In this document: one piece after another, positions 25,699-35,543 of the stretch
How positions within the stretch are numbered: the stretch's first letter is position 1
Layout of the letters: each line of letters opens with the position of its first letter
Assembly (NCBI GenBank): GCA_018623495.1
Contig: JAAZVP010000023.1
Location: forward strand, 1 to 35,691
DNA length: 35,691 bases
Origin: Halothiobacillus sp.
Lineage (GTDB): Bacteria > Pseudomonadota > Gammaproteobacteria > JAAZVP01
Reading direction: 5' to 3'
The notes under the pieces: generated by a model
Told to the model about the DNA's origin: nothing
The model's input: the letters and a program-made list of their open reading frames with translations, nothing else
Database searches by the model: none
Position numbers and translations under genes: made by a program

Positions 25699-27511
25699 GG
25701 CGCTGCATCCAGTAGTCGATCACCTCGCGGGCGATGGGCGCGGCCACCGAGGAGCCGCTGCCGCCGTTCTCCACCACCACCGCCACGGCGATGCGCGGAT
25801 CGTCCACCGGCGCGAAGCCCACGAACAGGGCGTGGTCGCGCAGGCGCTCGGCGATCGCCTCCTCGTCGTATTCCTCGTCCTGGCCCAGGCCGAAGACCTG
25901 GGCCGTGCCGGTCTTGCCGGCCATGTGATAGTCCATGCCCTCGGCGATCCGGCGGGCCGTGCCGTAGCTCGCGTGGACCACGTTCTCCATGGCCTCGACG
26001 GCTTCGCCCCAGAGCGACTCGCGGCGCAACTCGATCGCCGGCGTCCCCTCCTCGGCGGGCACGGCCTCGGCCAGCAGGCGCGGCCTGACCGGCTCGCCGC
26101 GGTTGGCCAGCACGGCGGTCGCCGCGGCCATCTGCAACGGCGTGGCCAGCATGTAGCCCTGGCCGATGCCGGCGATCAGGGTCTCGCCGGGGTACCAGGG
26201 GAGGTTGCGGGTACGGCGCTTCCAGTCCCGCGAGGGCAGCAGCCCGCTGACCTCGCCGGGCAGGTCGATGCCCGTCTTGCGACCGAGACCGAAGCGACCG
26301 AGGAAGGCATGCATGCGGTCGATGCCCATGCGGTGGGCGAGATCGTAGAAGTAGACGTCGCAGGACTGGGCGATGGCCTTGTCCAGGTCCACCCAGCCGT
26401 GGCCGTACTTCTTCCAGTCGCGGTAGCGATGATCGTTGTTGGGCAGCTGGTAGTAGGGGCCGGCGAAGAACTCCTCGTCCGGGTCCACCAGCCCGTATTC
26501 CAGCCCCGCCAGGGCCATGAAAGGCTTGATCGTGGAGCCGGGAGGGTACTGGCCGGAGAGCGCGCGGTTGAACATCGGCCGGCCGCGGGCCGAAACCAGC
26601 GCCAGGTAGTCCTCCCGCGAGATCCCCGAGACGAACGGGTTGGGGTCGAAGGTGGGCATGCTGACGAACGCCAGCACCTCGCCGGTGCGCGGGTCCAGCG
26701 CCACCACCGAGCCGTCGTAGTCGCCCAAAGCCTGCTCGGCGAGCCGTTGCAGGCCGAGATCCAGGGTCAGCTGGATGTCCTCGCCCGGCACCGCCGGCTT
26801 GCGGTCGAGTTCGCGCAGCACCCGCCCCTGGGCGTCCACCTCCACCTTGCGGTAGCCCACCTGGCCGTGGAGACGCTTCTCGTAGTATCTCTCGATGCCC
26901 ACCTTGCCGATGTGGGTGGTGGCCCGGTAGTTCACCGCGTCCACCCGCGCCAGCTCGCGCTCGTTGATCCGGCCGACGTAGCCCAGGGCATGCACCCCGT
27001 GACCGCCGTGGGGATAGTGGCGCAGCAGCCGGGCGCTCACCTCGACACCGGTGAAGCGCGGCCGGTTGGCGGCGAAACGCGCCACCTCGGCGTCGGTGAG
27101 ATTGAACTTGAGCGGCACGGCATCGAAGGGCTTCTTGTGCCGCAGGGTCTTCTCGAAGCGCTTGAGATCGGTCTCGGAGATCGTGATCAGCTCGCGCAGC
27201 CGCGCCAGGGTCGAGGCCATGTCCTCGACCTCCTCGGGGGTCACCACCAGCTGGTAGCTGGGGCGATTCTCCGCCAGCACCTCGCCGTTGCGGTCGAAGA
27301 TCAGGCCGCGGGTAGGTGCCACCGGCATCAGCCGGATGCGGTTCTGTTCCGAAAGGGTGGAGAAGTGGCGGTGGTCCTCGACCTGCAGGAACCAGGCCCG
27401 CGCCGCCACCAGGCCGGTGAGCAGGAACACGGCCAGCACCGCCACCAGCACCCGGCGCACGACCATTCCCTGTTCCTGGCGATCGTCACGGATCTGTGGC
27501 TGGGCGGGCAT
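25670..27511 (-). CDS. mrdA: Penicillin-binding protein 2 (peptidoglycan DD-transpeptidase)
   Basis: PBP2 cross-links new murein during elongation with RodA. The 613-residue protein has one N-terminal membrane helix (about 20-42), a pedestal domain (RGLIFDRNGEVLAENRPSYQL, about 68-88) and the transpeptidase domain, with PPGSTIKP (Ser326-Lys329), SCD (383-385) and KTGTAQVF (533-540). The QSCDVYFYDLA motif marks the PBP2 class as opposed to PBP3. It heads the mrdA-rodA-mltB-rlpA-dacA-dat-ybeD-lipB-lipA series, 80 bases after ppa. Confidence 0.96.
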   Translation of the reverse strand: MPAQPQIRDDRQEQGMVVRRVLVAVLAVFLLTGLVAARAWFLQVEDHRHFSTLSEQNRIRLMPVAPTRGLIFDRNGEVLAENRPSYQLVVTPEEVEDMASTLARLRELITISETDLKRFEKTLRHKKPFDAVPLKFNLTDAEVARFAANRPRFTGVEVSARLLRHYPHGGHGVHALGYVGRINERELARVDAVNYRATTHIGKVGIERYYEKRLHGQVGYRKVEVDAQGRVLRELDRKPAVPGEDIQLTLDLGLQRLAEQALGDYDGSVVALDPRTGEVLAFVSMPTFDPNPFVSGISREDYLALVSARGRPMFNRALSGQYPPGSTIKPFMALAGLEYGLVDPDEEFFAGPYYQLPNNDHRYRDWKKYGHGWVDLDKAIAQSCDVYFYDLAHRMGIDRMHAFLGRFGLGRKTGIDLPGEVSGLLPSRDWKRRTRNLPWYPGETLIAGIGQGYMLATPLQMAAATAVLANRGEPVRPRLLAEAVPAEEGTPAIELRRESLWGEAVEAMENVVHASYGTARRIAEGMDYHMAGKTGTAQVFGLGQDEEYDEEAIAERLRDHALFVGFAPVDDPRIAVAVVVENGGSGSSVAAPIAREVIDYWMQRHGNDDRESA

Positions 27512-27556
27512 GGGCTATCCGACGGCGGGGAAAGGGGTGGGCGTGGACGACGCGAC

Positions 27557-27577
27557 CCGCCGGCCGGACACCGGCGG
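27557..27577 (-). terminator. GC hairpin after ppa (weak terminator candidate)
   Basis: CCGCCGG (27557-27563) and CCGGCGG (27571-27577) form a 7-bp stem with a 7-base loop in the 80-base gap between ppa and mrdA. No T-run follows on the minus strand, so termination would need Rho, or the hairpin may only protect the ppa 3' end. Confidence 0.3.
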
Positions 27578-27591
27578 CGGGCCCGCAAGCA

Positions 27592-28122
27592 TCACTGCTC
27601 CCGGTGGCGCCGGACGCTCTCCTCGATCTCGCGGCGCGCGGCCTCGGGGCCGTCCCAGTCTTCGACCTTCACCCACTTGTTGGGTTCCAGCGCCTTGTAC
27701 TGCTCGAAGAAGTGCTTGATCTGCTGGACCAGGGCCTCGGGCAGGTCCTCGGGACGCTCGACGTGCTCGTACATGGGCGTGAGCTTGGTCAGCGGCACGG
27801 CCACCAGCTTGGCGTCCACGCCGGCCTCGTCGGTCATGTTGAGCACGCCGATGGGGCGGCAGGGGATGATGCTGCCGGGCATCAGGGGGGTGGGGGTGAC
27901 CACCAGCACGTCCACGGGATCGCCGTCCTCGGAGAGGGTGTGGGGGACGAAACCGTAGTTGGCCGGGTAGTACATGGCCGTGCTCATGAAGCGATCCACC
28001 TCCAGGGCGCCGCTGTCCTTGTCCACCTCGTACTTCACGGGCGACCCCTGGGCGGGGATCTCGATGACCACGTTGATCTGGTTGGGGATGTCCTTGCCGG
28101 CAGAGACTTTGTCCAGGTTCAT
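27592..28122 (-). CDS. ppa: Inorganic pyrophosphatase (soluble, family I)
   Basis: It hydrolyses pyrophosphate from biosynthetic reactions in the cytoplasm. The 176-residue protein has the family I metal-binding signature [11 protein letters not shown] (about residues 66-76, with the three aspartates), [26 protein letters not shown] (about 21-46), [12 protein letters not shown] and [21 protein letters not shown]. It starts at ATG 28122 ([23 protein letters not shown]), as in homologues. The -10 box TATACT lies about 35 bases upstream. Confidence 0.96.
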   Translation of the reverse strand: MNLDKVSAGKDIPNQINVVIEIPAQGSPVKYEVDKDSGALEVDRFMSTAMYYPANYGFVPHTLSEDGDPVDVLVVTPTPLMPGSIIPCRPIGVLNMTDEAGVDAKLVAVPLTKLTPMYEHVERPEDLPEALVQQIKHFFEQYKALEPNKWVKVEDWDGPEAARREIEESVRRHREQ

Positions 28123-28156
28123 CGGGCTCACTTGCGGTTGGAATTCGGAGCCCGAC

Positions 28157-28162
28157 AGTATA
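28157..28162 (-). promoter_or_regulatory. -10 box of ppa
   Basis: TATACT (28162-28157 on the minus strand) lies 34 bases before the ppa ATG. The best -35 candidate, ATCGAA (28186-28181), is 18 bases away and poor. The match to the -10 consensus in this GC-rich context makes it likely. Confidence 0.5.
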
Positions 28163-28230
28163 CCCGTCCAGCGGGGGTGCTTCGATCCCCGCCGACCACC
28201 GGCGATTCGCGCCCGCGGGCGCGGCCCGAC

Positions 28231-28261
28231 TTGCCCCGCGGCCGTCATCGGGGTTTACAAT
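28231..28261 (+). promoter_or_regulatory. Possible promoter of adk
   Basis: TTGCCC (28231-28236) and TACAAT (28256-28261) are 19 bases apart, slightly long for sigma70. The probable start lies about 55 bases before the adk ATG at 28324. It faces away from the ppa promoter. Confidence 0.4.
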
Positions 28262-28323
28262 GCAGGCTTTGTCCGGGCGCCGGCAGCCGGCGCGACGAAC
28301 CCCTTCCAGAGGATTGACAGAGC

Positions 28324-28884
28324 ATGCGTATCGTACTCCTCGGGGCCCCCGGCTCCGGCAAGGGCACCCAGGCCGAGAAGCTCGTCGAGCACTACCGGCT
28401 CACCCACATCTCCACGGGCGACCTGCTGCGCGCCGAGGTGGCGGCCGGGACCACGCTCGGCCAGGAGGCCAAGGCGATCATGGACGCCGGCAAGCTGGTC
28501 TCCGACGAGATCGTGCTGGGCATGATCGACGCCAAGCTGGAAAACGACGTGGGCCCGGAAGGCTTCATCCTCGACGGCTTCCCGCGCACCCTCGACCAGG
28601 CCCGGGGCCTCGATGGCCTGCTGGAAAAGCTGGGCGAACCCCTGGACGCGGTGATCTACCTGGAGGTCGACGAGGAAGAGATCGTCGAGCGGCTGCTGGC
28701 ACGCAAACGCGAGGACGACACCGAGGAGACCATCCGCAAGCGCATCGAGGTCTACCGCGACCAGACCGAGCCGCTGGTGCGCCACTACGAGAACGAGGGG
28801 CTGCTCAAGCGCGTTCAGGGCATGGGCGGCATCGACGACATCTTCATGCGCATCCTGGAAGCGCTCCAGGACGCCCGCTCCTGA
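28324..28884 (+). CDS. adk: Adenylate kinase, short (LID-less) type
   Basis: It catalyses ATP + AMP to 2 ADP. The 186-residue protein has the P-loop GAPGSGKGT (7-15), THISTGDLLRAEV (AMP site, about 28-40), GFILDGFPRTLDQA (about 79-92) and the C-terminal arginine region. Between LLARKREDDTEETIRKRIEVY the roughly 25-30-residue LID insertion of E. coli Adk (214 residues) is absent, as in the short class. ATG 28324 is preceded by AGAGGA. lptD begins 11 bases after the stop, though adk and lptD are not usually paired. Confidence 0.95.
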   Translation: MRIVLLGAPGSGKGTQAEKLVEHYRLTHISTGDLLRAEVAAGTTLGQEAKAIMDAGKLVSDEIVLGMIDAKLENDVGPEGFILDGFPRTLDQARGLDGLLEKLGEPLDAVIYLEVDEEEIVERLLARKREDDTEETIRKRIEVYRDQTEPLVRHYENEGLLKRVQGMGGIDDIFMRILEALQDARS

Positions 28885-28895
28885 TCCTCCCGGGC

Positions 28896-31103
28896 ATGCG
28901 GCCGGGCCGGCAAAGGGCTTGGTTGGCCATGCTGGCGCTGGCCGTGGTCCCGGCCGCGCCGGCCGCCGACTTCGGGCTCTGCGGACCCTTCGGGCCGGCC
29001 CAGCCCGCCTACTCCCCCCTGCCGCCCGGCTCGGGCACCCGCCTGGAAGCCGACCGCCTCACCGGCAACCCCGACACCGGCCTGTCGCTCACCGGTGACG
29101 TGGTCTATCGCAACGGGCCGGCCTGGGCGCGCAGCCCGTTCGTCGACTACCGGCTCGACCCGCGCCGGCTGGAACTCACCGGCGGGGTCAGTGCCCGCCA
29201 CCGGGACCTGGCCCTGGAGGCCGACTCGGCGGTGATCCGGCCGGACGCGGACACCGCCGCGTTCCGTGCCGCCCACTACTGGCTCTTCCCGGCCCACGGC
29301 TACGGCTATGCCGACCTCGCCCGCCAGCTCGACCCCGAGCGCTACCGGCTGGACGGGGCCACCTTCTCCACCTGCCCGCGCGACGACCAGGACTGGCAAC
29401 TGCGCGCGGCCCGGGTGGAGATCGACCAGGCCAGCGGCGTGGGCCGGGCACGCCACGCCCGGCTGGCCCTGCGCGGGGTGCCCGTGCTCTACAGCCCGTG
29501 GCTGAGTTTCCCCATCGACGACCGCCGCAAGTCCGGCTTTCTCACGCCCAGCTTCGGCAGCTCCACCCAGCGCGGCAACGAGCTGGCCACCCCCTACTAC
29601 CTCAACCTCGCGCCCCACATGGACGCCACCATAACTCCCCGCTACATGAGCGACCGCGGGGTGATGCTGGGGGGCGAGTTCCGCTACCTCCATCCCCGGG
29701 GCCGCGCCCGTGCCGCGCTGGACTACCTGCCCGAGGACCGCGCCACCGACTCGGCCCGCCACCTGCTGGAGGTCGAGCACCGGGGCCGGTGGTCGGCCCA
29801 CTGGGGCAGCCGCCTGGAGCTGCGGCGGGCCTCCGACGAACGCTACATGGAGGACTTCGGCGCCGATCTCGTCGGCATCAGCACCAACCACCTGGAATCG
29901 GTGCTCGACGTGGTCCACCGGCGGGGCGGCTGGACCAGCCGCCTGCGCCTGCAGGACTTCCAGACCGTCGACCCGGACATCGCCACCTTCGACGAGCCCT
30001 ACTCGCGCCTGCCGCAGCTGCGGGTGACCGGTCACCAGCGCCTCGCCGGCGGCCTGCGGCTCGACCTGGCCGGCGAGTGGAGCCACTTCGACCATCCCGC
30101 CGCGGACCGCCCCACCGGCCACCGCCTCGACCTGCGCCCGCGCCTCTCGCTGCCCTGGCGCCGCCCGGGCCTGTACCTGGAACCGGCGGCCCTGTTCGAC
30201 TACACGCTCTACCGGCTGGAGCGCGGCGACGGTGGACCCGAATCCATCGAGCGCAGCCTGCCGGGGCTTTCGCTCGACGGCGGCCTGGTCCTCGACCGCC
30301 GGCCGGCGGCCGGCGGTCGCTACCTGCGCACCCTCGAACCGCGACTGTTCTATCTCTACCGCCCGGCCGAGGACCAGGCCGCCATCCCGCTGTTCGACAC
30401 CAGCCGCTATTCCTTCGGCTTTGCCCAGCTGTTCCGCGAACGCCGCTACACCGGACCCGACCGGGTGGGCGACGCCAACCGCCTGACCACCGCGCTCACC
30501 TGGCGCTGGAGCGACCTGGCCACCGATCGCGAAGCCTTCAGCGCGGGCCTCGGCCGCATCCACTACTTCGACGACCAGTCCGTGGGCCTGGAACCCGGCG
30601 CGGACCTGCGCGAGGCCGGCCAGTCCAACGTCGTCGGCGAGCTCGGTCTGCGCACCGCAGATGGCTGGCAGGCCCGCGTGACCGCGGAATGGGACCCCGA
30701 AGACAACCGCGTCCCGCAATGGCGCGGACACCTGGGCTACCGGGACGGGCACGGCACGGTGGCCAACCTCGGCTACCGCGCCCGCCGGCAGAGCACCGAC
30801 GGGGAACCACTGCGCCAGAGCGATGTCTCCTTCGCCTACCCGGTCGGCCCCCGCTGGACCCTGCTCGGCCGGCACAACTACTCGTTCGCCGACGACCGGC
30901 TGATCGAGGCCCTCGCCGGGGTGGAGTACGAAAGCTGCTGCTGGGCCCTGCGCGGGGTCTGGCGCCGCTACGTCACCGACGAGGCCGATTTCTCCGACAG
31001 CATCTTCCTCCAGCTGGTGCTCAAGGGCCTGGGTGACGTGGGCCAGGAGGCCGGCGGGGTGCTGGAACATGATATTCTCGGCTACCAATCCGGATCGCAC
31101 TAG
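28896..31103 (+). CDS. lptD: LPS-assembly protein LptD
   Basis: LptD is the outer-membrane beta-barrel that inserts lipopolysaccharide with LptE. The 735-residue precursor has a signal peptide (to about APA, residue 23), the N-terminal OstA jellyroll domain (about 45-200: LEADRLTGNPDTGLSLTGDVVYRNG, YWLFPAHGYG, YSPWLSFPIDDRRKSGFLTPSFG), and a barrel rich in alternating polar/aromatic strands. The four cysteines of the LptD disulfide network are present: Cys29, Cys160 and the adjacent Cys681-Cys682 in YESCCWALRG. It stops at TAG. surA follows 20 bases later. The ATG at 28896 lacks a clear ribosome binding site; a later ATG (28929) would shorten the signal. Confidence 0.94.
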   Translation: MRPGRQRAWLAMLALAVVPAAPAADFGLCGPFGPAQPAYSPLPPGSGTRLEADRLTGNPDTGLSLTGDVVYRNGPAWARSPFVDYRLDPRRLELTGGVSARHRDLALEADSAVIRPDADTAAFRAAHYWLFPAHGYGYADLARQLDPERYRLDGATFSTCPRDDQDWQLRAARVEIDQASGVGRARHARLALRGVPVLYSPWLSFPIDDRRKSGFLTPSFGSSTQRGNELATPYYLNLAPHMDATITPRYMSDRGVMLGGEFRYLHPRGRARAALDYLPEDRATDSARHLLEVEHRGRWSAHWGSRLELRRASDERYMEDFGADLVGISTNHLESVLDVVHRRGGWTSRLRLQDFQTVDPDIATFDEPYSRLPQLRVTGHQRLAGGLRLDLAGEWSHFDHPAADRPTGHRLDLRPRLSLPWRRPGLYLEPAALFDYTLYRLERGDGGPESIERSLPGLSLDGGLVLDRRPAAGGRYLRTLEPRLFYLYRPAEDQAAIPLFDTSRYSFGFAQLFRERRYTGPDRVGDANRLTTALTWRWSDLATDREAFSAGLGRIHYFDDQSVGLEPGADLREAGQSNVVGELGLRTADGWQARVTAEWDPEDNRVPQWRGHLGYRDGHGTVANLGYRARRQSTDGEPLRQSDVSFAYPVGPRWTLLGRHNYSFADDRLIEALAGVEYESCCWALRGVWRRYVTDEADFSDSIFLQLVLKGLGDVGQEAGGVLEHDILGYQSGSH

Positions 31104-31123
31104 AAAGGGATCACCTCATCGCC

Positions 31124-32425
31124 ATGCTGTTGCGCAACCTCCTCCTCGGCCTGCTGATCGCGGCCGCCACCCTGCCCGCGCGGGCCGCCGAAGAGCAGTT
31201 CCTCGACCAGGTCATCGCCGTGGTCAACGACGACGTGATCACCGAACGCCAGCTGGTGGGCGAGATGCAGAGCATCGTCGACCGCCTGCGCGGCCAGGGC
31301 ATCCAGCTGCCCCCGCGGGACGTCCTCACCCGCCAGGTGCTCGACCGCATGATCAATACCCGGCTGCAAATGCAGAAGGCCCGCGAGCTGGGCATCCAGG
31401 TGGACAGTATCACCCTCAACAACGCCGTCCGGGGCATCGCCCGCGACAACGGCATGAACCTCGAACAGTTCCGCCAGGCGCTGGCCGCCCAGGGCATGGA
31501 GTACACGCAGTTCCGCGAAGACGTGCGCACGCAGATGACCCTCGACCGCCTCCGGGAACAGGCGGTGGAACGCCGCGTGTCGGTCTCGGAAAAGGAGATC
31601 GACGACTTCCTCGCGCGCCGCGACCAGCAGTCCGACCGCAACACCGAGTATCGCCTGGAGCACATCCTCGTCGCCCTGCCCGAGGCCGCCTCGCCCGACG
31701 AGATCGACGCGGCCCGGGAGCGGGCCCGCGAGATCCTCGCCGAGCTGCGCGACGGCGCCGATTTCGCCGCCACCGCCATCCGCGTCTCCGACGGCCAGCA
31801 GGCCCTGCAGGGGGGCGACCTGGGCTGGCGGCCGGTGGGCCGCCTGCCCAGCCTGTTCGTCGACGCCGTCGACCGGATGGCCGTGGGCGAAATCCGCGGC
31901 CCCATCCAGGGCCCCAGCGGCTTCCACATCATCCGCCTGGCCGACCTGCGCAGCGGCGAACAGCGCCAGGTGATCACCGAGACCCGCGCCCGCCACATCC
32001 TGGTCCGCCCGGGCGACCAGGTCTCCGACACCCAGGCCCGCCTGCGGGTAGAGGAACTGCGCGCGCGCATCGAGGAAGGCGCCGATTTCGGCGAGCTCGC
32101 GCGCACCTACTCCGACGACCCGGGCTCGGCCGCCGAGGGCGGCGACCTGGGCTGGGTCACGCCGGGCGCCATGGTCGAGCCCTTCGAGAAGGCCATGGAC
32201 GCCACCGCGGTGGGCGCGCTCAGCGAGCCGGTGCGCTCGCGCTTCGGCTGGCACGTGATCGAGGTGCTCGACCGCCGGCAGGTGGACAAGACCGACGCGC
32301 TGCGGCGCAAGGAGGCGCGCGAAGCCCTGCGCCAGCGCAAGATCGAGGAGGAAATGGAACTGTGGTTGCGCCGCCTGCGCGACGAGGCCTACATCGAGCT
32401 GGTCGATGCCCGGGACGCGGGCTGA
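31124..32425 (+). CDS. surA: Periplasmic chaperone / peptidyl-prolyl isomerase SurA
   Basis: SurA escorts outer-membrane barrels, including LptD, across the periplasm. The 433-residue precursor has a signal peptide cleaved near ARA (residue 21), then the N-terminal chaperone region [20 protein letters not shown]. Two parvulin (PpiC) domains start at about residues 175 ([11 protein letters not shown]) and 287 ([11 protein letters not shown]), the second ending [12 protein letters not shown]-terminal helix completes the chaperone core. The ribosome binding site GAAAGGGA lies upstream. It is between lptD and pdxA, the conserved order. Confidence 0.96.
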   Translation: MLLRNLLLGLLIAAATLPARAAEEQFLDQVIAVVNDDVITERQLVGEMQSIVDRLRGQGIQLPPRDVLTRQVLDRMINTRLQMQKARELGIQVDSITLNNAVRGIARDNGMNLEQFRQALAAQGMEYTQFREDVRTQMTLDRLREQAVERRVSVSEKEIDDFLARRDQQSDRNTEYRLEHILVALPEAASPDEIDAARERAREILAELRDGADFAATAIRVSDGQQALQGGDLGWRPVGRLPSLFVDAVDRMAVGEIRGPIQGPSGFHIIRLADLRSGEQRQVITETRARHILVRPGDQVSDTQARLRVEELRARIEEGADFGELARTYSDDPGSAAEGGDLGWVTPGAMVEPFEKAMDATAVGALSEPVRSRFGWHVIEVLDRRQVDKTDALRRKEAREALRQRKIEEEMELWLRRLRDEAYIELVDARDAG

Positions 32426-32429
32426 CACC

Positions 32430-33422
32430 ATGCTTCCCCGCCTGGCCCTGACCCCCGGCGAACCCGCCGGCATCGGCCCCGACCTGGCCGTGGCCATCGC
32501 CCAGGGTCCGCTCGACGCCGAACTCGTGGCCGTCGCCGACCCCGGCCTGCTGCGCGACCGGGCACGCCGGCTGGGTCTGCCGCTGGCCATCGAACCCTTC
32601 GACCCGGCCGCCCCCCGCCGCCGGCATCGGCCGGGACACCTGCCCGTGCTGCCCGTGGAGCTGGCCCGGCCCGCCCGGGCCGGCCGCCTCGACCCCGCCA
32701 ACGGCGCCTACGTGGTCGATACCCTGGAACGCGCCGTGGACGGCTGCCTGGCAGGGCGCTTCGACGCCCTGGTGACCGCCCCCGTGCACAAGGGCGTGAT
32801 CAACGATGCCGGCATCCCCTTCACCGGCCACACCGAGCTGCTCGGCGAGCGTACCGGCGGGCGGCCGGTGATGATGCTCGCCGCCGGCGACCTGCGCGTG
32901 GCCCTGGTCACCACCCACCTGCCCCTGCGCGCGGTGGCCGAGGCCATCACCCCCGGGCGCCTGGAGCGGGTGCTCACCGAGCTCGACGCCGGCCTGCGGC
33001 GCGACTTCGGCCTGGCCGAACCGCACATCCGCGTCTGCGGCCTCAACCCCCATGCCGGCGAGGCCGGCCACATCGGCCGCGAGGAGATCGAGGTCATCGG
33101 CCCCGCGCTCGACCGCCTGCGTGCCCGCGGCATCCGCCTGGAGGGGCCGCTGCCGGCGGACACGCTGTTCACCCCGCGCCACCTCCAGGGCGCCGACGCG
33201 GTACTGGCCATGTACCACGACCAGGGCCTGCCGGTGCTCAAGCACGCCGGCTTCGGCCGCGCGGTCAACATCACCCTGGGACTGCCCATCGTGCGCACCT
33301 CGGTGGATCACGGCACGGCGCTGGAACTCGCCGGCACCGGCCGTGCCGAGAGCGGCTCGCTGGCCCAGGCGGTCACCACTGCCATCGCCATGGTCGGCCA
33401 CCGCCGCGGGGCAGGCGGATGA
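32430..33422 (+). CDS. pdxA: 4-hydroxythreonine-4-phosphate dehydrogenase
   Basis: PdxA carries out an NAD-dependent step of the DXP-dependent pyridoxal phosphate pathway. The 330-residue protein begins [19 protein letters not shown]. It has [30 protein letters not shown] (about 113-142), with the metal-binding histidine in GHTE, and the second site in LNPHAGEAG (about 204-212) and [13 protein letters not shown] (about 262-274), with [15 protein letters not shown] near the end. I start at ATG 32430 because homologues begin at the TPGEPAGIG motif. The gap to surA is four bases; the end overlaps rsmA by ATGA. Confidence 0.96.
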   Translation: MLPRLALTPGEPAGIGPDLAVAIAQGPLDAELVAVADPGLLRDRARRLGLPLAIEPFDPAAPRRRHRPGHLPVLPVELARPARAGRLDPANGAYVVDTLERAVDGCLAGRFDALVTAPVHKGVINDAGIPFTGHTELLGERTGGRPVMMLAAGDLRVALVTTHLPLRAVAEAITPGRLERVLTELDAGLRRDFGLAEPHIRVCGLNPHAGEAGHIGREEIEVIGPALDRLRARGIRLEGPLPADTLFTPRHLQGADAVLAMYHDQGLPVLKHAGFGRAVNITLGLPIVRTSVDHGTALELAGTGRAESGSLAQAVTTAIAMVGHRRGAGG

Positions 33423-34213
33423 GCCACCGCCCGCGCAAGCGCTTCGGCCAGCACTTCCTCCACGACGCCGGCGTGATCCGGCGCATCATCCGCCACGTGG
33501 ACCCGCGCCCCGGCGACCGGATCGTGGAGATCGGCCCGGGCCTCGGCGCCCTCACCGCCCCCCTGCTGGAGACCACCGGGCGGCTCGAGGTGGTGGAACT
33601 CGACCGCGACGTCATCCCCCATCTCGAAAAGCGCTGCGCCGGGCTGGGCGAGCTGGTGGTCCACCAGGGCGACGCCCTGGGCTTCGACTTCGCCGCCCTG
33701 GCCGCGGCGGGCCAACCGCTGCGCCTGGTGGGCAACCTGCCCTACAACATCTCCACGCCGCTGATCTTCCACCTGCTGGAATCCGCCACCGGCATCCGCG
33801 ACATGACCTTCATGCTCCAGGAGGAGGTGGTGCGCCGACTGGGGGCCGAGCCCGGGGGCAAGGACTACGGCCGACTGTCGGTGATGGTCCAGTACCGCTG
33901 CCGCGTGCGCTACCTGTTCCGGGTGCCGCCCGGGGCCTTCCGCCCGCCACCGCGGGTGGACTCGGCGGTGGTCTCGCTGGTGCCCTTCGACGAACCGCCG
34001 GTGGCGGTGGGCTGCGAGCGCCGCTTCGCCGAGATCGTCGCCCGGGCCTTCGGCCAGCGGCGCAAGACCCTCCGGCGCAGCCTGCGCGAGCGCCTGGCGC
34101 CGCCGGTCTTCGAGGCCGCCGGCATCGACTCGGGCCGCCGGCCGGAGACCCTCACGGTGGCAGAATTCGCCGCCCTCTCCCGCGCCGCCGGCGAAACCGA
34201 ACGGGACGGGTAG
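33419..34213 (+). CDS. rsmA: 16S rRNA (adenine1518-N6/adenine1519-N6)-dimethyltransferase
   Basis: RsmA (KsgA) dimethylates two adjacent adenines in the 3' hairpin of 16S rRNA. The 264-residue protein has [13 protein letters not shown] (residues 4-16), [15 protein letters not shown] (SAM motif I, about 36-50), [30 protein letters not shown] (the NLPYNIS catalytic motif, about 104-120), and [17 protein letters not shown] (about 176-192). ATG 33419 overlaps the pdxA stop. It stops at TAG, inside a small hairpin (34205-34220). Confidence 0.97.
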   Translation: MSHRPRKRFGQHFLHDAGVIRRIIRHVDPRPGDRIVEIGPGLGALTAPLLETTGRLEVVELDRDVIPHLEKRCAGLGELVVHQGDALGFDFAALAAAGQPLRLVGNLPYNISTPLIFHLLESATGIRDMTFMLQEEVVRRLGAEPGGKDYGRLSVMVQYRCRVRYLFRVPPGAFRPPPRVDSAVVSLVPFDEPPVAVGCERRFAEIVARAFGQRRKTLRRSLRERLAPPVFEAAGIDSGRRPETLTVAEFAALSRAAGETERDG

Positions 34214-34220
34214 GCCCGTC
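34205..34220 (+). other. Small hairpin across the rsmA stop
   Basis: GACGGG (34205-34210) and CCCGTC (34215-34220) form a 6-bp stem with a four-base loop covering the rsmA TAG stop. No T-run follows, so it is not a proper terminator. A TACATT box (34242-34247) about 40 bases before apaG may be a weak secondary promoter. Confidence 0.25.
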
Positions 34221-34287
34221 GAACCACCGCAACGGTTCTGGTACATTCGCGCCCTCCGCCCGCCCAAACCGCGAACGCGCAGACCCC

Positions 34288-34668
34288 ATGGCCGAAGCCG
34301 ACCACCACATCGAGATCCAGGTGGACACCCGCTACCTGGAAGCCCGCTCCGACCCGGACCAGGACCGCTACGCCTTCGCCTACACCGTCACCCTCACCAA
34401 CCGGGGCCGCCAGGGGGCCCGGCTGCTGTCGCGCCACTGGGTGATCCGCGATGCCCACAACCGGGCGCGCGAGGTCTTCGGCGAGGGCGTGGTGGGCGAG
34501 ACCCCCTACCTCGCCCCCGGCAAGAGCTACCGCTACTCCAGCGGAGCGGTGCTGGAGACCGAGCTGGGCACCATGGAGGGCGAATACCAGATGGTCGCCG
34601 ACGACGGCGAACCCTTCGAGGCCGAGATCCCCCGCTTCACCCTCTCCATCCCTCGGACGTTGCACTAA
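34288..34668 (+). CDS. apaG: ApaG protein (DUF525)
   Basis: A 126-residue protein of the ApaG family, an immunoglobulin-like fold reported to bind or hydrolyse polyphosphate compounds and CoA in places; its true role in bacteria is not settled. It has the family signature HIEIQVDTRYLEARSDPDQDRYAFAYTVTLTNRG (about 7-40), LLSRHWVIRDAHN, VVGETPYLAPGKSYRYSSGAVLET and GTMEGEYQM. ATG 34288 is chosen because homologues start shortly before this motif. It is 2 bases before apaH, so translation is likely linked. Confidence 0.95.
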   Translation: MAEADHHIEIQVDTRYLEARSDPDQDRYAFAYTVTLTNRGRQGARLLSRHWVIRDAHNRAREVFGEGVVGETPYLAPGKSYRYSSGAVLETELGTMEGEYQMVADDGEPFEAEIPRFTLSIPRTLH

Positions 34669-34670
34669 TC

Positions 34671-35501
34671 ATGGCCATCTACGCCGTCGGCGATCTGCAG
34701 GGCTGCCTGGACCCGTTCCGTCGCCTGCTCGACCGGCTCGCCTTCGACCCGGCCGAGGACCGGCTCTGGCTGGTGGGCGACATCGTCAACCGCGGGCCGC
34801 AGTCGCTGGAATCCCTGCGGTTCGTGCGCGAGCTGGGCGAGGCCGCGGTCACCGTGCTGGGCAACCACGACCTGAACCTGCTGGCCGTGGCCTTCGGCAA
34901 CCGCCGCCCGCGCAAGAAGGACACCCTCGACCCCATCCTCGAGGCCCCGGACCGCGACCCGCTGCTCGACTGGCTGCGCAGCCGCCCGCTGCTCCACCAC
35001 GACCCGGCACTGGGCTTTGCCATGGTGCATGCCGGATTGGCGCCGGAATGGGACCTGGCGCAGGCCCGGGCCATGGCCCGCGAGGTGGAGGCCGCGCTTG
35101 CCGGGCCGGATTTCCGCACCCTGCTGGTGCAGATGTACGGCGACCGCCCGGATCGCTGGGACCCGGAACTGGAGGGCATCGAGCGCCTGCGTTTCGCCAT
35201 CAACTGCTTCACCCGCCTGCGCTATCTCTCCCGCGACGGCGCCCTGCGGCTGGAGACCAAGGCCGCCCCGGGCCAGCAACCCGCCGACGAGCTTCCGTGG
35301 TTCGAGGCGCCCGGGCGGCGCTCGGCGGACACGCGCATCGTCTTCGGCCACTGGTCGACACTGGGGGCCCTGGAGAAGAACAACGCCTTCGCCACCGACA
35401 CCGGCTGTGTCTGGGGCGGACGCCTCACCGCCCTGCGCCTGGACGCGCCCGAGCCGCGCTGGCTGGACGTGGACTGTCCCGGGGCGCAGAAACCGGGCTG
35501 A
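34671..35501 (+). CDS. apaH: Bis(5'-nucleosyl)-tetraphosphatase (symmetrical)
   Basis: ApaH hydrolyses diadenosine tetraphosphate to two ADP and removes Np4 caps from RNA in E. coli. The 276-residue protein has the metallophosphatase motifs GDLQGCLDPF (7-16), GDIVNRGPQSLESL (about 37-50) and LGNHDLNLLAV (about 62-72). It also has MVHAGLAPEW (about 119-128) and VFGHWSTLGAL with DTGCVWGGRLTALRL at the C-terminus, matching ApaH rather than generic PrpE. It ends the lptD-surA-pdxA-rsmA-apaG-apaH run. Confidence 0.96.
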   Translation: MAIYAVGDLQGCLDPFRRLLDRLAFDPAEDRLWLVGDIVNRGPQSLESLRFVRELGEAAVTVLGNHDLNLLAVAFGNRRPRKKDTLDPILEAPDRDPLLDWLRSRPLLHHDPALGFAMVHAGLAPEWDLAQARAMAREVEAALAGPDFRTLLVQMYGDRPDRWDPELEGIERLRFAINCFTRLRYLSRDGALRLETKAAPGQQPADELPWFEAPGRRSADTRIVFGHWSTLGALEKNNAFATDTGCVWGGRLTALRLDAPEPRWLDVDCPGAQKPG

Positions 35502-35543
35502 ACACCGGCCGTGGGAGCGCCGTCCCCGGCGCGAATTCGCCAA

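Noticed and set aside
28815-31100. 761-codon open frame antisense to lptD
   Set aside because: It mirrors the lptD coding frame, has no domain pattern and no ribosome binding site; LptD with its four cysteines is clearly the real gene.
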